Origin: an uncultured Clostridia bacterium
GTDB lineage: Bacteria; Bacillota; Clostridia; Christensenellales; UBA1242
NCBI GenBank assembly: GCA_948434855.1
Contig: CAOJFR010000003.1
Location: 1 to 64,000 of the forward strand
Reading direction: 5' to 3'
Length of the DNA stretch: 64,000 nucleotides
Below, in pieces: positions 53,480-62,816 of this stretch. The translations under genes were made by a program, and so were the position numbers. Position 1 is the stretch's first letter, and the number at the start of each line of letters is the position of its first letter. Under the pieces are notes generated by a model, which was given only the letters and a program-made list of their open reading frames with translations, did no database searches and was not told the origin of the DNA.

Positions 53480-54061
53480 ATGAATATAATAAAAACCGCC
53501 ACCTTTTTAAAATCAGTGAGTGATTTTACGGGCTATAAAGGGTTTAATGTTCCAGAAATCATAATTGTTGGCAGAAGCAATGTTGGAAAATCCAGCATAA
53601 TCAATATGCTTGCAAACAATAAAAAGCTTGCAAAAGTGTCAGCAACACAGGGCAAAACCAAACTTGCCAATTTTTTCATGTTCAACAATGAGTTTGTTTT
53701 GGTGGATCTCCCAGGTTATGGCTATGCAGAGGCGGGAAAGTCAGAGCAAAATAGGTGGAAAAACATGATGGATGGCTATTTTAAGGTCAGCAAAAACCTA
53801 AAAATGGCAATACTTCTCGTAGACATTCGTCATAAGCCAACAGAGCAAGACATAGAAATGTTAGAATACTTTGTTTTTAATGGAATTGCGGTAACAGTTG
53901 TTGCAACAAAATATGACAAAATAAAGCGAAGTGAAAAGATGCAAAAACTCAGTTGTATTGCAAATACGTTTAATATGGGAACGGGCAACATAGTTTTAAC
54001 GAGTTCAGAGAGTAGTTTTGGCAAACAAGAATTAATAGATAGAATATATCAGTTTATATAG
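53480..54061 (+). CDS. engB: Ribosome biogenesis GTP-binding protein EngB/YsxC
   Basis: 193 residues. G1 GRSNVGKS at 31-38, G2 region TQGKTK with the conserved Thr, G3 DLPGYGYA and G4 TKYDKIKR are in order. This TrmE-like GTPase assists 50S subunit assembly. It usually follows clpX-lon. The phosphoesterase gene starts nine bases after its stop. Confidence 0.95.
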   Translation: MNIIKTATFLKSVSDFTGYKGFNVPEIIIVGRSNVGKSSIINMLANNKKLAKVSATQGKTKLANFFMFNNEFVLVDLPGYGYAEAGKSEQNRWKNMMDGYFKVSKNLKMAILLVDIRHKPTEQDIEMLEYFVFNGIAVTVVATKYDKIKRSEKMQKLSCIANTFNMGTGNIVLTSSESSFGKQELIDRIYQFI

Positions 54062-54070
54062 GGAGAAATC

Positions 54071-54769
54071 ATGAAAATTTATGCAATAAGCGATTTGCAT
54101 TTAAGCTTTGCGTGCAATAAGCCAATGGACATTTTTGGTGGAAATTGGGAGGGTTACACAGACAAAATCAAGGCAAATTGGCAGGCAAAGGTAAAGGAAG
54201 AAGATATAGTGCTAATTGCTGGTGATATCAGCTGGGCAATGAAGTTAGATGAGGTCCATGAAGATTTAGCATGGATAGACAAGCTTAACGGCACAAAAAT
54301 AATAATTAAGGGCAACCATGAATATTGGTGGAATTCCATTTCAGCAGTAAGAAGCATACTTCCGCCAAGCATAAAAGCCATACAAAATGACGCAATAAAA
54401 ATAGGAAACTTTGTGTTTTGTGGCACAAGAGGCTGGGTGGTTCCAGAGCCAAATAAAATGCTATCAGAAGAAGATGAAAAAATTTATAAAAGAGAGCTAG
54501 AAAGGCTAAAATTAACCTTAACTTATGCCGATAGCTTAAGGGAAGAGGGCGATAAGCTCATATTAATGATGCATTTTCCACCATATAACTTGCAAAAGCA
54601 AGACAATGAAATCACAAGCCTAATAGAAAGCTATGGCGTAAATAAAGTAGTTTTTGGACACCTTCATGGCTACACAAAGTGTGACAAGCTCACAGAAAAA
54701 AATGGAGTAAAATATTATTTTACGTCATGCGACCACATAAACAACGACCCCGTGCTGTTATATGAGTAA
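54071..54769 (+). CDS. Calcineurin-like metallophosphoesterase
   Basis: 232 residues. The dinuclear metal motifs are in order: ISDLHLS (Asp8, His10), AGDISWA, KGNHEYWW, MHFPP and FGHLHGY. Family members hydrolyse phosphoesters; the substrate here is unknown. An AGGGAG site just after the engB stop makes it the second gene of that operon. Confidence 0.88.
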   Translation: MKIYAISDLHLSFACNKPMDIFGGNWEGYTDKIKANWQAKVKEEDIVLIAGDISWAMKLDEVHEDLAWIDKLNGTKIIIKGNHEYWWNSISAVRSILPPSIKAIQNDAIKIGNFVFCGTRGWVVPEPNKMLSEEDEKIYKRELERLKLTLTYADSLREEGDKLILMMHFPPYNLQKQDNEITSLIESYGVNKVVFGHLHGYTKCDKLTEKNGVKYYFTSCDHINNDPVLLYE

Positions 54770-54787
54770 AATTCTAACAAAATATAT

Positions 54788-54817
54788 AAAAAAGCAGGTA
54801 TAATGCCTGTTTTTCTT
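54788..54817 (+). terminator. Terminator after the phosphoesterase
   Basis: CAGG/CCTG core with G-T and A-T extension (AAAAAG/TTTTT) around a 7-base loop. Confidence 0.6.
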
Positions 54818-54884
54818 TTTGCAATAAAATAAATGTAAGCCTAAAAAATCAGGCAAAATTCGTTAAAACCCCTCAAAAAGGGCA

Positions 54885-54908
54885 GTTATTAACAAAAATG
54901 TTAATAAC
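54885..54908. promoter_or_regulatory. Inverted repeat upstream of mraZ
   Basis: GTTATTAAC and GTTAATAAC, a perfect 9-bp inverted repeat with a 6-base gap, lies just before the MraZ boxes. It could be an operator for another regulator; no family is recognised. Confidence 0.4.
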
Positions 54909-54917
54909 TTTGTTAAA

Positions 54918-54937
54918 AAAGTGGTCAAAAGTGGTTA
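54918..54937 (+). promoter_or_regulatory. MraZ boxes (autoregulatory operator)
   Basis: Two tandem AAAGTGGTYA units at exact 10-bp spacing (54918 and 54928) lie directly upstream of the mraZ -35. Mycoplasma MraZ is known to bind AAAGTG[GT] repeats at about this spacing, so this is the likely operator for the division cluster. Confidence 0.75.
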
Positions 54938-54944
54938 AAATCTA

Positions 54945-54973
54945 TTGCAATTTGCCATTCATTTCAATATAAT
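54945..54973 (+). promoter_or_regulatory. mraZ (division cluster) promoter
   Basis: TTGCAA (54945-54950), 17 bp, TATAAT (54968-54973). The leader of about 25 bases contains AAGGAGG. Confidence 0.75.
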
Positions 54974-55004
54974 ATATTTATAAACTTATAAAGGAGGAGT
55001 ACCT

Positions 55005-55424
55005 ATGCTCATTGGAACCTATCGTCATAGTTTAGATGCAAAGAAGCGTATGCGTATGCCTTCAAAGTTTAAAACAGTGCTCGGAAATGATTTTATAATC
55101 ACAAAGGGCACGGCAAACAATTTGTTTGTTTTTGCAAAATCAGAATTTGACATTTTGTATAACAAACTAACAAGTTTGCCACTTTTTGATGAAGAGGCAC
55201 AAAAACCAATCAGAAAGTTTCTTGCATCAGCCTATGACACAGAGGAAGATCCTCAGGGAAGGGTTTTGCTTCCAAAAGAGCTCGTAGCCTATGCAGAAAT
55301 AACAAAAAACATTGTGCTAATTGGCGTTGGAAATCGTGTAGAGATATGGGCAGAAGAGGTTTGGGATAAAACAAACGCAGAAACAAAAACAGATTTCAGT
55401 GTTCTAGGAAAGCTTGGAGTATAA
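55005..55424 (+). CDS. mraZ: Transcriptional regulator MraZ
   Basis: 139 residues with the two AbrB-like DxxxR motifs, DAKKRMRMPSKF near 11 and DPQGRVLLPKEL near 83. MraZ forms a ring that binds repeats upstream of its own gene and controls the division and cell-wall cluster. A very strong AAGGAGG ribosome site; boxes and promoter directly upstream. First gene of the cluster, with rsmH starting two bases after its stop. Confidence 0.95.
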   Translation: MLIGTYRHSLDAKKRMRMPSKFKTVLGNDFIITKGTANNLFVFAKSEFDILYNKLTSLPLFDEEAQKPIRKFLASAYDTEEDPQGRVLLPKELVAYAEITKNIVLIGVGNRVEIWAEEVWDKTNAETKTDFSVLGKLGV

Positions 55425-55425
55425 A

Positions 55426-56358
55426 ATGACAGAATTTTTGCATATTCCAGTGTTAAAAGAGCAAACAATTAGCCTGTTAAATGTCAGAGACGGAAAAACA
55501 TACATAGATTGCACACTCGGAGCGGGTGGGCATTCATCAGAAATATTAAAAAGTGCAAAAATTAAGCAGTTAATAGGAATAGACCAAGATGAAGAAGCAC
55601 TTGCCGCCGCAAAAATAAATTTAGCAGAGCATAAAAATGTAACGTTTGTCCATGGAAATTTCAGAGACATAGACCAAATCTTAAATAATCAAAAAATAAG
55701 TTTGGTTGACGGAATTTTGGCTGATATCGGCGTCAGTTCCTATCAAATAGATAATGCTGAAAGAGGTTTTTCGTTCAGACAAAACGCAAGGCTAGACATG
55801 AGAATGGACGTTTCTCAAAATTTCTCAGCCTATGAACTGGTAAATGAATATTCAGAGGAAGACTTAACACGAATAATCCGTGATTATGGCGAAGAAAAGT
55901 TTGCAAAAAGCATAGCAAGACACATAGTTAAGGCAAGGGAAGTTAAAAGTGTAGAAACCACAAATGAATTAGCAGACATAATACTAAGCTCAGTCCCACG
56001 CTATCGTGGTCAAGATGGCAGAAGCAATGTTCAAAGAACATTCCAAGCCATAAGAATAGAAGTAAATCACGAACTAGATGCACTTTCAGAGTTCATAGAC
56101 AGTGCGGTTAAAAGGCTACATGTTGGTGGAAGGCTAGCAATAATATCGTTCCATTCGCTAGAAGATAGAATAGTAAAGCAAAAATTCAAAGAATATTCCA
56201 CAGGTTGCATTTGTCCACCAGATTTTCCAATCTGTGTGTGTGGACACAAAGCACAAACAAAACTCATCACCAAACACCCCGTTGTTGCCGAAGAAAATGA
56301 ATTAAAGCAAAATTCAAGGTCAGCAAGTGCAAAACTAAGGGTGCTAGAAAAAATATAA
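55426..56358 (+). CDS. rsmH: 16S rRNA (cytosine-1402-N4)-methyltransferase RsmH
   Basis: 310 residues. Motif I DCTLGAGGHSSEIL near 30-43, GIDQDEEAL, DGILADIGVSSYQID and RLAIISFHSLEDRIVK near 240-255 are RsmH signatures. It methylates C1402 in the ribosomal decoding centre. ATG 55426 lies immediately after the mraZ stop with GGAG before it. Standard second gene of the cluster. Confidence 0.95.
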   Translation: MTEFLHIPVLKEQTISLLNVRDGKTYIDCTLGAGGHSSEILKSAKIKQLIGIDQDEEALAAAKINLAEHKNVTFVHGNFRDIDQILNNQKISLVDGILADIGVSSYQIDNAERGFSFRQNARLDMRMDVSQNFSAYELVNEYSEEDLTRIIRDYGEEKFAKSIARHIVKAREVKSVETTNELADIILSSVPRYRGQDGRSNVQRTFQAIRIEVNHELDALSEFIDSAVKRLHVGGRLAIISFHSLEDRIVKQKFKEYSTGCICPPDFPICVCGHKAQTKLITKHPVVAEENELKQNSRSASAKLRVLEKI

Positions 56359-56381
56359 AGAATCACTAAGGAGAAAGTTGT

Positions 56382-57062
56382 ATGACAAATGAAAACCAGT
56401 TTTCAAGGTCAGGTTCAACCATAGAAACGCAGAGAGAAACTGCTGGTCAAAACTATAGTGCGCCAAGCACCTATATTTCTCCTGAGCAGAAAATCAATCA
56501 AACCTATGATTATTCAGATGATTATTCTGTTGCACAAAATTTCACTGAAGAAACAGGCTATCAGGCAAATAGTGGCACACAAATGGTGCAAGAGCAAGAA
56601 GCCCAAACAGATTATAACAGAATATATGCTCCAGTAATCACCAAAAGAGTAGAAGAAAAGCCAATAGAAACAGTAACGCTCACAAAAACAAGGCAAGTCA
56701 TTCACTTAACAGGCAGGTTAAAAATGGCAATGGCAATGTTCATGGTAATCATGGCATCACTAATTGCAATAATCGCATTCAATTTTTCAGCTGCCGGCAG
56801 AATAAACGGCTCACTTTCAGCAAAACAAGCAAGAATAAATGAGCTTCAGCTAAGCATAACCGAGCTAACAGACAAATATAATTTAGTAAGCAGTGATGGT
56901 TATCTTCAAGACTTTGCAGAAAATGCAAACTTTGTAGTGGCAGACGAATCAAACACAGTTGTAATTACATTAAATGAAATGTATGAAAGAGAAACAGTCC
57001 AAGAAGTTCCATCAAACTGGTTTAATGATGTTTGTGAATTCTTTTCTAAGCTTTTTGGTTAG
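56382..57062 (+). CDS. FtsL-like division protein
   Basis: 226 residues. About 115 residues of polar, low-complexity cytosolic N-terminus (many Gln, Asn, Thr, Tyr) precede one membrane helix (about 112-132) and a short external coiled coil (SAKQARINELQLSITELTDK). That topology and position between rsmH and the penicillin-binding protein are those of FtsL, which is usually only 90-120 residues. The sequence itself is not diagnostic, so the call rests on context. AAGGAG site. Confidence 0.65.
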   Translation: MTNENQFSRSGSTIETQRETAGQNYSAPSTYISPEQKINQTYDYSDDYSVAQNFTEETGYQANSGTQMVQEQEAQTDYNRIYAPVITKRVEEKPIETVTLTKTRQVIHLTGRLKMAMAMFMVIMASLIAIIAFNFSAAGRINGSLSAKQARINELQLSITELTDKYNLVSSDGYLQDFAENANFVVADESNTVVITLNEMYERETVQEVPSNWFNDVCEFFSKLFG

Positions 57063-57119
57063 GTTCTAGTCTAGGCTTCCAAACAAATACAAAAGATTTT
57101 GTAGATGTTTGGAGCGGAA

Positions 57120-59018
57120 ATGGCAATAAAATATAGTTCATATTCATTAACAAAAAGGTTACTTGCACTCACAGTGCTTGTAGCCTTTTTTGCGTGCATG
57201 ATAATTTTTCGTCTTTTTTATTTGCAAATAATTGGTGGCTACAGCCTTGTAAAAGAGGGTCTAACAGAGTGGCTTCGTGACTTGCCGCTAATTGCAAATA
57301 GGGGTGAAATAACTGACAGGAATGGCGTTGTGCTCGCTTCAAGCCACACAACCTATGATGTGTATATTCGTCCTGCAGACATAGAGGATAGCGAGGCAGT
57401 AGCAAAGCTTTTGTCAGATGTGTTAAAGCTAGATTATGAAGAAACATTAGAAAAAGTAAGCAAAAAGGGCTTAAGCGAAATCAAAATAGCCACCGACATA
57501 GAAAAATCAGATGTTCAAGAAATTTTAAAAGACTTCAAGTCAGGAATATTCTTCACAACCGACACTGTAAGAAATTATAGCTATGATTCGTTGCTGTGCC
57601 AAATCTTAGGTTTTGTAAGCTCAGATAATTCAGGACAATCTGGACTAGAGGCGTTCTATAACACATATCTTGCGGGCACAGACGGCGTAAGCTTGGTAGA
57701 AGCAGACCTAAAGGGTTCAACCCTAAACAGTTCGCTCACATACTATGAAAATCCAATTAACGGCTTAAATTTAAAGCTTACAATAGATTTCAAAATTCAA
57801 TATGAGGTTGAAAAAATACTTGCCAGAGCCATGTCAGAAACCGGTGCAAAATCAGTTTCAGCATTAGTAACAGACCCTAAAACGGGTGAAATTTTGGCAA
57901 TATCAACCTTGCCATCCTATGATCTTAACAACATTCCAAGAGATGATATGTCGCTACTAAACAAACTTTCAAGGGCATCCACAATAGTTGATACCTACGA
58001 GCCAGGTTCAACATTTAAGGCAATAGTAACCGCAATAGCCCTAGAAGAGGGCTTAACAAGTGAGCATAACTATTTCTATTGCCCAGGCTATCGTATAATA
58101 AATGGTGTTCAAATAAATTGTGCAAGACGCAGCGGTCATGGAAGCCAGTCGCTAGAGCAAGGTTTAATGAACAGTTGCAACTGTGTGTTTATGGATCTAA
58201 TTGCAAGAATTGGCACAAAAAAGTTTTATAGTTATTTAGATGAAATGGGATTCACAAGTTCACTTGGCATAGATTTCCCAGGTGAAACCTCAGCGGTGTT
58301 AATGCCAATAAACTCAGTCACAGCACCAGACCTTGCCAGAATGGGTTTTGGACAAACCATAGCAATAACTGCGCTTCAAATGACGGCGGGCTTCAATGCA
58401 GTAATCAATGGTGGAAACATGCTGCAACCATATTTGCTTAAAACCATTTCAACAGAAACTGGAAAACAGGTATATAACAGGGGAACAACAACCATATCAA
58501 AATTATTTAGTGAAAACACAAGCAAATCAATGAGAAAGATGCTTTTTTCAGTAGTAGATAAAGGTGGCGGAAAATACGCAAAATTAGATGGCTATCAAAT
58601 TGGCGGAAAAACAGGAACAGCACAAAAATATGAAAATGGAGCAATAGCCAAAGGAAAATATGTTGCATCATTCATAGGTTTTGCACCATATGATGATCCA
58701 CAATATTCAGTTTATGTTGTAATTGATGAGCCACAGGGTGCATATTATGGAGGCGTCGTTGCGGCACCAATCGCAAAAGATATTTTTGCAAAAATATTCA
58801 GCATAAGAGAGCAGCAAAAAGATGATAGCTACTTAGAAGAAGAAAAGACAATAGAGCTTCCAACATTCATTGGAATGACACTTTCAGAGGCAGGCTCAGA
58901 AATAGCCAAGCTTGGTTTGCAATATTTGGTTCAAGGTGATGGAGATTATGTCACTGGACAAATAGCCGCCCCAGGAACAATGGTTGGCAAAAATGACATT
59001 GTCTTGCTTATATTTTAG
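57120..59018 (+). CDS. Class B penicillin-binding protein with PASTA domain (FtsI/SpoVD type)
   Basis: 632 residues; ATG 57120 preferred because GGAG lies just upstream. One N-terminal membrane helix (about 17-37), dimerisation domain with ANRGEITDRNGVVLA, then the transpeptidase domain with Ser297-x-x-Lys300 (STFK), Ser352-x-Asn354 (SCN) and KTGT at 497-500. A single C-terminal PASTA domain lies at about 578-632. It cross-links septal peptidoglycan with FtsW. In Bacillota this slot holds pbpB or spoVD; sporulation use cannot be told from sequence. Confidence 0.9.
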   Translation: MAIKYSSYSLTKRLLALTVLVAFFACMIIFRLFYLQIIGGYSLVKEGLTEWLRDLPLIANRGEITDRNGVVLASSHTTYDVYIRPADIEDSEAVAKLLSDVLKLDYEETLEKVSKKGLSEIKIATDIEKSDVQEILKDFKSGIFFTTDTVRNYSYDSLLCQILGFVSSDNSGQSGLEAFYNTYLAGTDGVSLVEADLKGSTLNSSLTYYENPINGLNLKLTIDFKIQYEVEKILARAMSETGAKSVSALVTDPKTGEILAISTLPSYDLNNIPRDDMSLLNKLSRASTIVDTYEPGSTFKAIVTAIALEEGLTSEHNYFYCPGYRIINGVQINCARRSGHGSQSLEQGLMNSCNCVFMDLIARIGTKKFYSYLDEMGFTSSLGIDFPGETSAVLMPINSVTAPDLARMGFGQTIAITALQMTAGFNAVINGGNMLQPYLLKTISTETGKQVYNRGTTTISKLFSENTSKSMRKMLFSVVDKGGGKYAKLDGYQIGGKTGTAQKYENGAIAKGKYVASFIGFAPYDDPQYSVYVVIDEPQGAYYGGVVAAPIAKDIFAKIFSIREQQKDDSYLEEEKTIELPTFIGMTLSEAGSEIAKLGLQYLVQGDGDYVTGQIAAPGTMVGKNDIVLLIF

Positions 59019-59029
59019 TGGAGTAAAAA

Positions 59030-60454
59030 ATGAAATTATATTCTTTAATCAAAAACTTAAATTGCAGAGTTCTAGGCAACACAGTGCTTGAAATCAGTGG
59101 GCTATATCATCAAGACACCGAGGTCAAAGAGGGTGGACTATTCTTCTGTTTAAGGGGAACAAAGGTAGACGGAACAAATTTTGTAAAGAGTGCAATAGCC
59201 AATGGAGCGGTTGCGGTAGTGAGTGAAACAGAGCTTTCGCTTTCGCTTGGGGTCACGCAAATAATAGTAAAAAATGCCAGAGAGTTCATGAGCATTCTCT
59301 CTTGCAGATTTTTTGGAAACCCTGCCGACAAACTCAAAATCATTGGCGTAACAGGCACCAATGGAAAAACAACAATCACAAACTTAATTGCAAATTCATT
59401 AGAGTTTTTGGGTCAAAGGTGTGCCATCATTGGCACAAGTGGCGTCATAATAAACGGAAAAATATATGATAGCGGAATGACCACTCCAGACCCAATAGAG
59501 CTTCAAAAATACTTCAGCAAAATTGTCAAAAGCAAAATAGAATATGTTTGCATGGAGGTCTCAGCACACGCAATAGACCTTTCAAAAATTGCAGGATTCA
59601 GGTTCAGTCAGGTCATCTTCACAAACCTAACAGAAGACCATTTAGATTATTTTAAAACCATGGAAAAATACTATTTGGCAAAGGCAAAACTTTTCACAAA
59701 AAAATATACAGATTTTGCAATAATAAACACTGATGATGAATATGGAAAAAGACTCTATAATAGTATAAATTTAACAAAACTTTCATACGCTATAAATAAC
59801 AGCTCAGACCTCACAGCAAAAAATATTAATAGCTCAAACAATGGTCAAAACTTTGTTGCTGGCGAAAATGAATATAACATTTCGCTTCTTGGCAGGTTCA
59901 ATATATACAATTCGCTTGCGGCAATATTGTCATTAAAGTCACTTGGCTTTAGTGATGAAGAAGTTACAAGAGCAATAAAAAATTTGCAGCCAGTCAGTGG
60001 CAGGTTCAACACATACATAATAAATGATGTCATAGTGGTCATAGATTATGCCCACACTCCAGATGGCTTAAAGAACGTGCTTTTGTCATGCAGAGAGCTT
60101 GCGGGAAGCAAAAAGGTAATATCAGTGTTTGGGTGTGGAGGAAACCGAGAAACGCAAAAACGACAAATTATGGGTGAAATTTCATCAAAAAACGCTGATT
60201 TAACGATAATTACGAGTGATAATCCAAGATATGAGTCAAGAGAAAAAATCGCAAAAGACATAGAAAAGGGCATAGATGGTGGAAGTTATCAAATTGTCTT
60301 AGAGCGAAGTGAAGCCATAAAAAGTGCATTAATGTTTGCAAGAAGTGGCGATGTAGTGCTTATTGCGGGCAAAGGTTCAGAACCATATATAGATGAAAAC
60401 GGAATCAAAATTCCATATAGTGATAAAGCAGAAATTGAAAAATATAGGAGATAA
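59030..60454 (+). CDS. murE: UDP-MurNAc-tripeptide synthetase MurE (meso-DAP type)
   Basis: 474 residues. ATP site GVTGTNGKTTITN near 105-117; the Mur-ligase TTPDPIEL segment; ITSDNPRYES with D397-N-P-R400. DNPR is the motif of enzymes that add meso-diaminopimelate, whereas lysine-adding enzymes differ here. It adds the third residue of the stem peptide in the cytoplasm. It starts 12 bases after the penicillin-binding protein; mraY follows after two bases. Confidence 0.94.
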   Translation: MKLYSLIKNLNCRVLGNTVLEISGLYHQDTEVKEGGLFFCLRGTKVDGTNFVKSAIANGAVAVVSETELSLSLGVTQIIVKNAREFMSILSCRFFGNPADKLKIIGVTGTNGKTTITNLIANSLEFLGQRCAIIGTSGVIINGKIYDSGMTTPDPIELQKYFSKIVKSKIEYVCMEVSAHAIDLSKIAGFRFSQVIFTNLTEDHLDYFKTMEKYYLAKAKLFTKKYTDFAIINTDDEYGKRLYNSINLTKLSYAINNSSDLTAKNINSSNNGQNFVAGENEYNISLLGRFNIYNSLAAILSLKSLGFSDEEVTRAIKNLQPVSGRFNTYIINDVIVVIDYAHTPDGLKNVLLSCRELAGSKKVISVFGCGGNRETQKRQIMGEISSKNADLTIITSDNPRYESREKIAKDIEKGIDGGSYQIVLERSEAIKSALMFARSGDVVLIAGKGSEPYIDENGIKIPYSDKAEIEKYRR

Positions 60455-60456
60455 AA

Positions 60457-61467
60457 ATGAACGAATATGTATATTTAGTTGAGTGTTTTGTTTGGGGATT
60501 TTTAGTAACATTAATAGTATCTCCATTTGTCATTTCGCTAATAAAAAGAGAAAAGGTAAAACAGGTCATACTAACATATGTAGAGGAGCATAAGGGAAAA
60601 GCCGGAACCCCAACCATGGGAGGAATAATATTTTTAATTTCCATTTCGCTAGTTTCCTTAATTGTTTTAAGAGATTCATCAAGCCTTGCAAAAATGACAA
60701 TATACATATTCATAGCATACGGAATCGTAGGATTTTTAGATGACTTTTTAAAGTTTAAGTTCAACAGAAACTTAGGGCTCAGGGCATATCAAAAAATAAT
60801 TTTCCAGCTTGCAATTTCGCTACTTATAGGTTTTTATGTTTATTACAACACATCGCTTGGTGGAGAGCTCGTGTTGCCGTTCTCTAAAAAGATAATAAAC
60901 ATTGGTTGGGGAATAATCCCGCTAGTAAGTTTAATCTATCTTGCAACAACAAACTCAGTCAATCTCACAGATGGCTTAGATGGGCTTGCAGGATCAACCA
61001 CATTTGGCTATATGCTTTCACTAATAAGCTTAATTTTGGTGCTAATGGGAACAGCTCTTGGTGGAAGCAATGAAACCTATATTTCAGAGATCCAAAATCT
61101 CAGCACAGTCGGTGCAGTAACAATGGGAGCAATGTTGTGCTTTTTGGCATTTAACTGTTTTCCAGCAAAAATATTTATGGGAGACACTGGTTCGCTTGCG
61201 TTAGGTAGTCTTGTTGCAAGCATTGCAGTATTTTCAAAAACAAGCCTATATATTCCAATTTTAGGAATCATGTTTGTGCTCAGCAGCGTGTCAGTAATCA
61301 TGCAAGTTGCATACTATAAACTAACAAAAAAGAGGATATTTTTAATGGCGCCACTTCATCATCACTTTCAAAAAAAAGGTGTTCATGAAGTCAGAATCAC
61401 AATGTGTTACACACTTGCCACAGTGCTTATTGGTGCCGCAGTAATAATCATAAATATCCTGTTTTAA
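60457..61467 (+). CDS. mraY: Phospho-MurNAc-pentapeptide-transferase MraY
   Basis: 336 residues, about ten membrane helices. Motifs KAGTPTMGG, FLDDFLKF, TNSVNLTDGLDGLA, MGDTGSLALG and APLHHHFQKKG carry the Mg2+ and substrate residues. It links the pentapeptide precursor to undecaprenyl phosphate (lipid I). No murF lies between murE and mraY as is common; it must be elsewhere if present. Confidence 0.95.
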   Translation: MNEYVYLVECFVWGFLVTLIVSPFVISLIKREKVKQVILTYVEEHKGKAGTPTMGGIIFLISISLVSLIVLRDSSSLAKMTIYIFIAYGIVGFLDDFLKFKFNRNLGLRAYQKIIFQLAISLLIGFYVYYNTSLGGELVLPFSKKIINIGWGIIPLVSLIYLATTNSVNLTDGLDGLAGSTTFGYMLSLISLILVLMGTALGGSNETYISEIQNLSTVGAVTMGAMLCFLAFNCFPAKIFMGDTGSLALGSLVASIAVFSKTSLYIPILGIMFVLSSVSVIMQVAYYKLTKKRIFLMAPLHHHFQKKGVHEVRITMCYTLATVLIGAAVIIINILF

Positions 61468-61475
61468 GGAGGTTT

Positions 61476-62816
61476 ATGAAAGCATTAATACTTGGAAGTG
61501 GACTTAGTGGAAAGAGTGCATATCAGTTTTTAAAGAGTGCTGGCTATGAGGTCAGCTTTGCAACGGAAGAAGATATAAATGATGGCAGCAAAATTGGAAA
61601 AAACCAATATACGGACAGACTGTTAAATGGTCTGTCCTTTATTGTGAATAGTCCAGGAATAAATCCAGAGTGCAAACTTTGTGAAGAGGCACAAAGCCGA
61701 AAAATAAAAATAATAGGAGAGCTAGAGCTTGGGTTAGGCAAAACTCAAGGAGACATTATTGCGGTCACAGGAACAAACGGAAAGACCACAACTGTGTCGC
61801 TCATAAACTTTTTACTTCTTGGCGAAAACCGCAGAACATATCTTGGAGGAAACATTGGCACGCCAGTCACAAGCTTTGCAAGTTGCACAAAAAAAGAAGA
61901 TATTGTGGTGCTAGAATGTTCAAGTTATCAGCTAGAAAACATATCAAAAATTCATGCACATATTGCCATGATTTTAAACATAACTCCAGATCATTTAACA
62001 AGGCATAAAACCATGGATAACTATATGTTATCAAAATATAACATATGTAAAAATCAAACAAAAGACGACTATTTGTTAATCAATGCAGACAGTGAGTTGT
62101 TAATGAAATATCCGCCAAAAACAGACGCAAAAATATATTACTTCAGCACAAAACGCAAGGTTACAGGTTGTTATATAAAAAGTGGTTGCATATACTTTAA
62201 TGACAATCAAAAACAAAAAAAGCTGATCTCGCTAAGTGGCATAAAACTTCTTGGTGAACACAATTTGTCCAACATACTTGCAAGCTGTTTGGCGGTATAT
62301 TTAGAAACAGGCAACACAAACATATTAAAGCGAGTTTCAAATTTTCAGGGTGTTGAACATAGAAATGAATATGTTCAAACAATAAGGGGTGTTGCGTTTT
62401 ATAACGACAGCAAGGCAACAAACATTGCAAGCACACTAGTCGCCTTAAAAAGCTTTAAATGCAAAATAAATTTAATTTTGGGTGGAAGCGAAAAAGGCTA
62501 CGATTTTGATGAATTATACGCAAATTTAACCCCAAATGTAGCAAATATTGCAGTTTTTGGACAAACGAAACCCAAAATATTATATGCTGCAAAAAAGTAT
62601 AACTATGAAAATATTTATTCATGTGACACATTAAAAGCCTGCACAAAGTTGTTATTTAATTTGGCAAAGAGTGGTGAAATAATTTTGCTTTCGCCAGCCT
62701 GTGCAAGTTTTGACCACTTTAAAAATTATGAAGAAAGGGGATCAGTTTTCAAAAAGATTGTCGGGGAGATAGCACAAAATGAAACTGATAGCTCTGAGAC
62801 AAACAAAGAAACATAA
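61476..62816 (+). CDS. murD: UDP-MurNAc-alanine:D-glutamate ligase MurD
   Basis: 446 residues; ATG 61476 chosen for AAGGAGG nine bases upstream. VTGTNGKTTTVSLI near 97-110, GGNIGTPV, ECSSYQLE, LNITPDHLTRH and YNDSKATN are Mur-ligase and MurD motifs. It adds D-glutamate supplied by MurI, encoded at about 15 kb. Its last 38 bases overlap ftsW. Confidence 0.94.
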   Translation: MKALILGSGLSGKSAYQFLKSAGYEVSFATEEDINDGSKIGKNQYTDRLLNGLSFIVNSPGINPECKLCEEAQSRKIKIIGELELGLGKTQGDIIAVTGTNGKTTTVSLINFLLLGENRRTYLGGNIGTPVTSFASCTKKEDIVVLECSSYQLENISKIHAHIAMILNITPDHLTRHKTMDNYMLSKYNICKNQTKDDYLLINADSELLMKYPPKTDAKIYYFSTKRKVTGCYIKSGCIYFNDNQKQKKLISLSGIKLLGEHNLSNILASCLAVYLETGNTNILKRVSNFQGVEHRNEYVQTIRGVAFYNDSKATNIASTLVALKSFKCKINLILGGSEKGYDFDELYANLTPNVANIAVFGQTKPKILYAAKKYNYENIYSCDTLKACTKLLFNLAKSGEIILLSPACASFDHFKNYEERGSVFKKIVGEIAQNETDSSETNKET

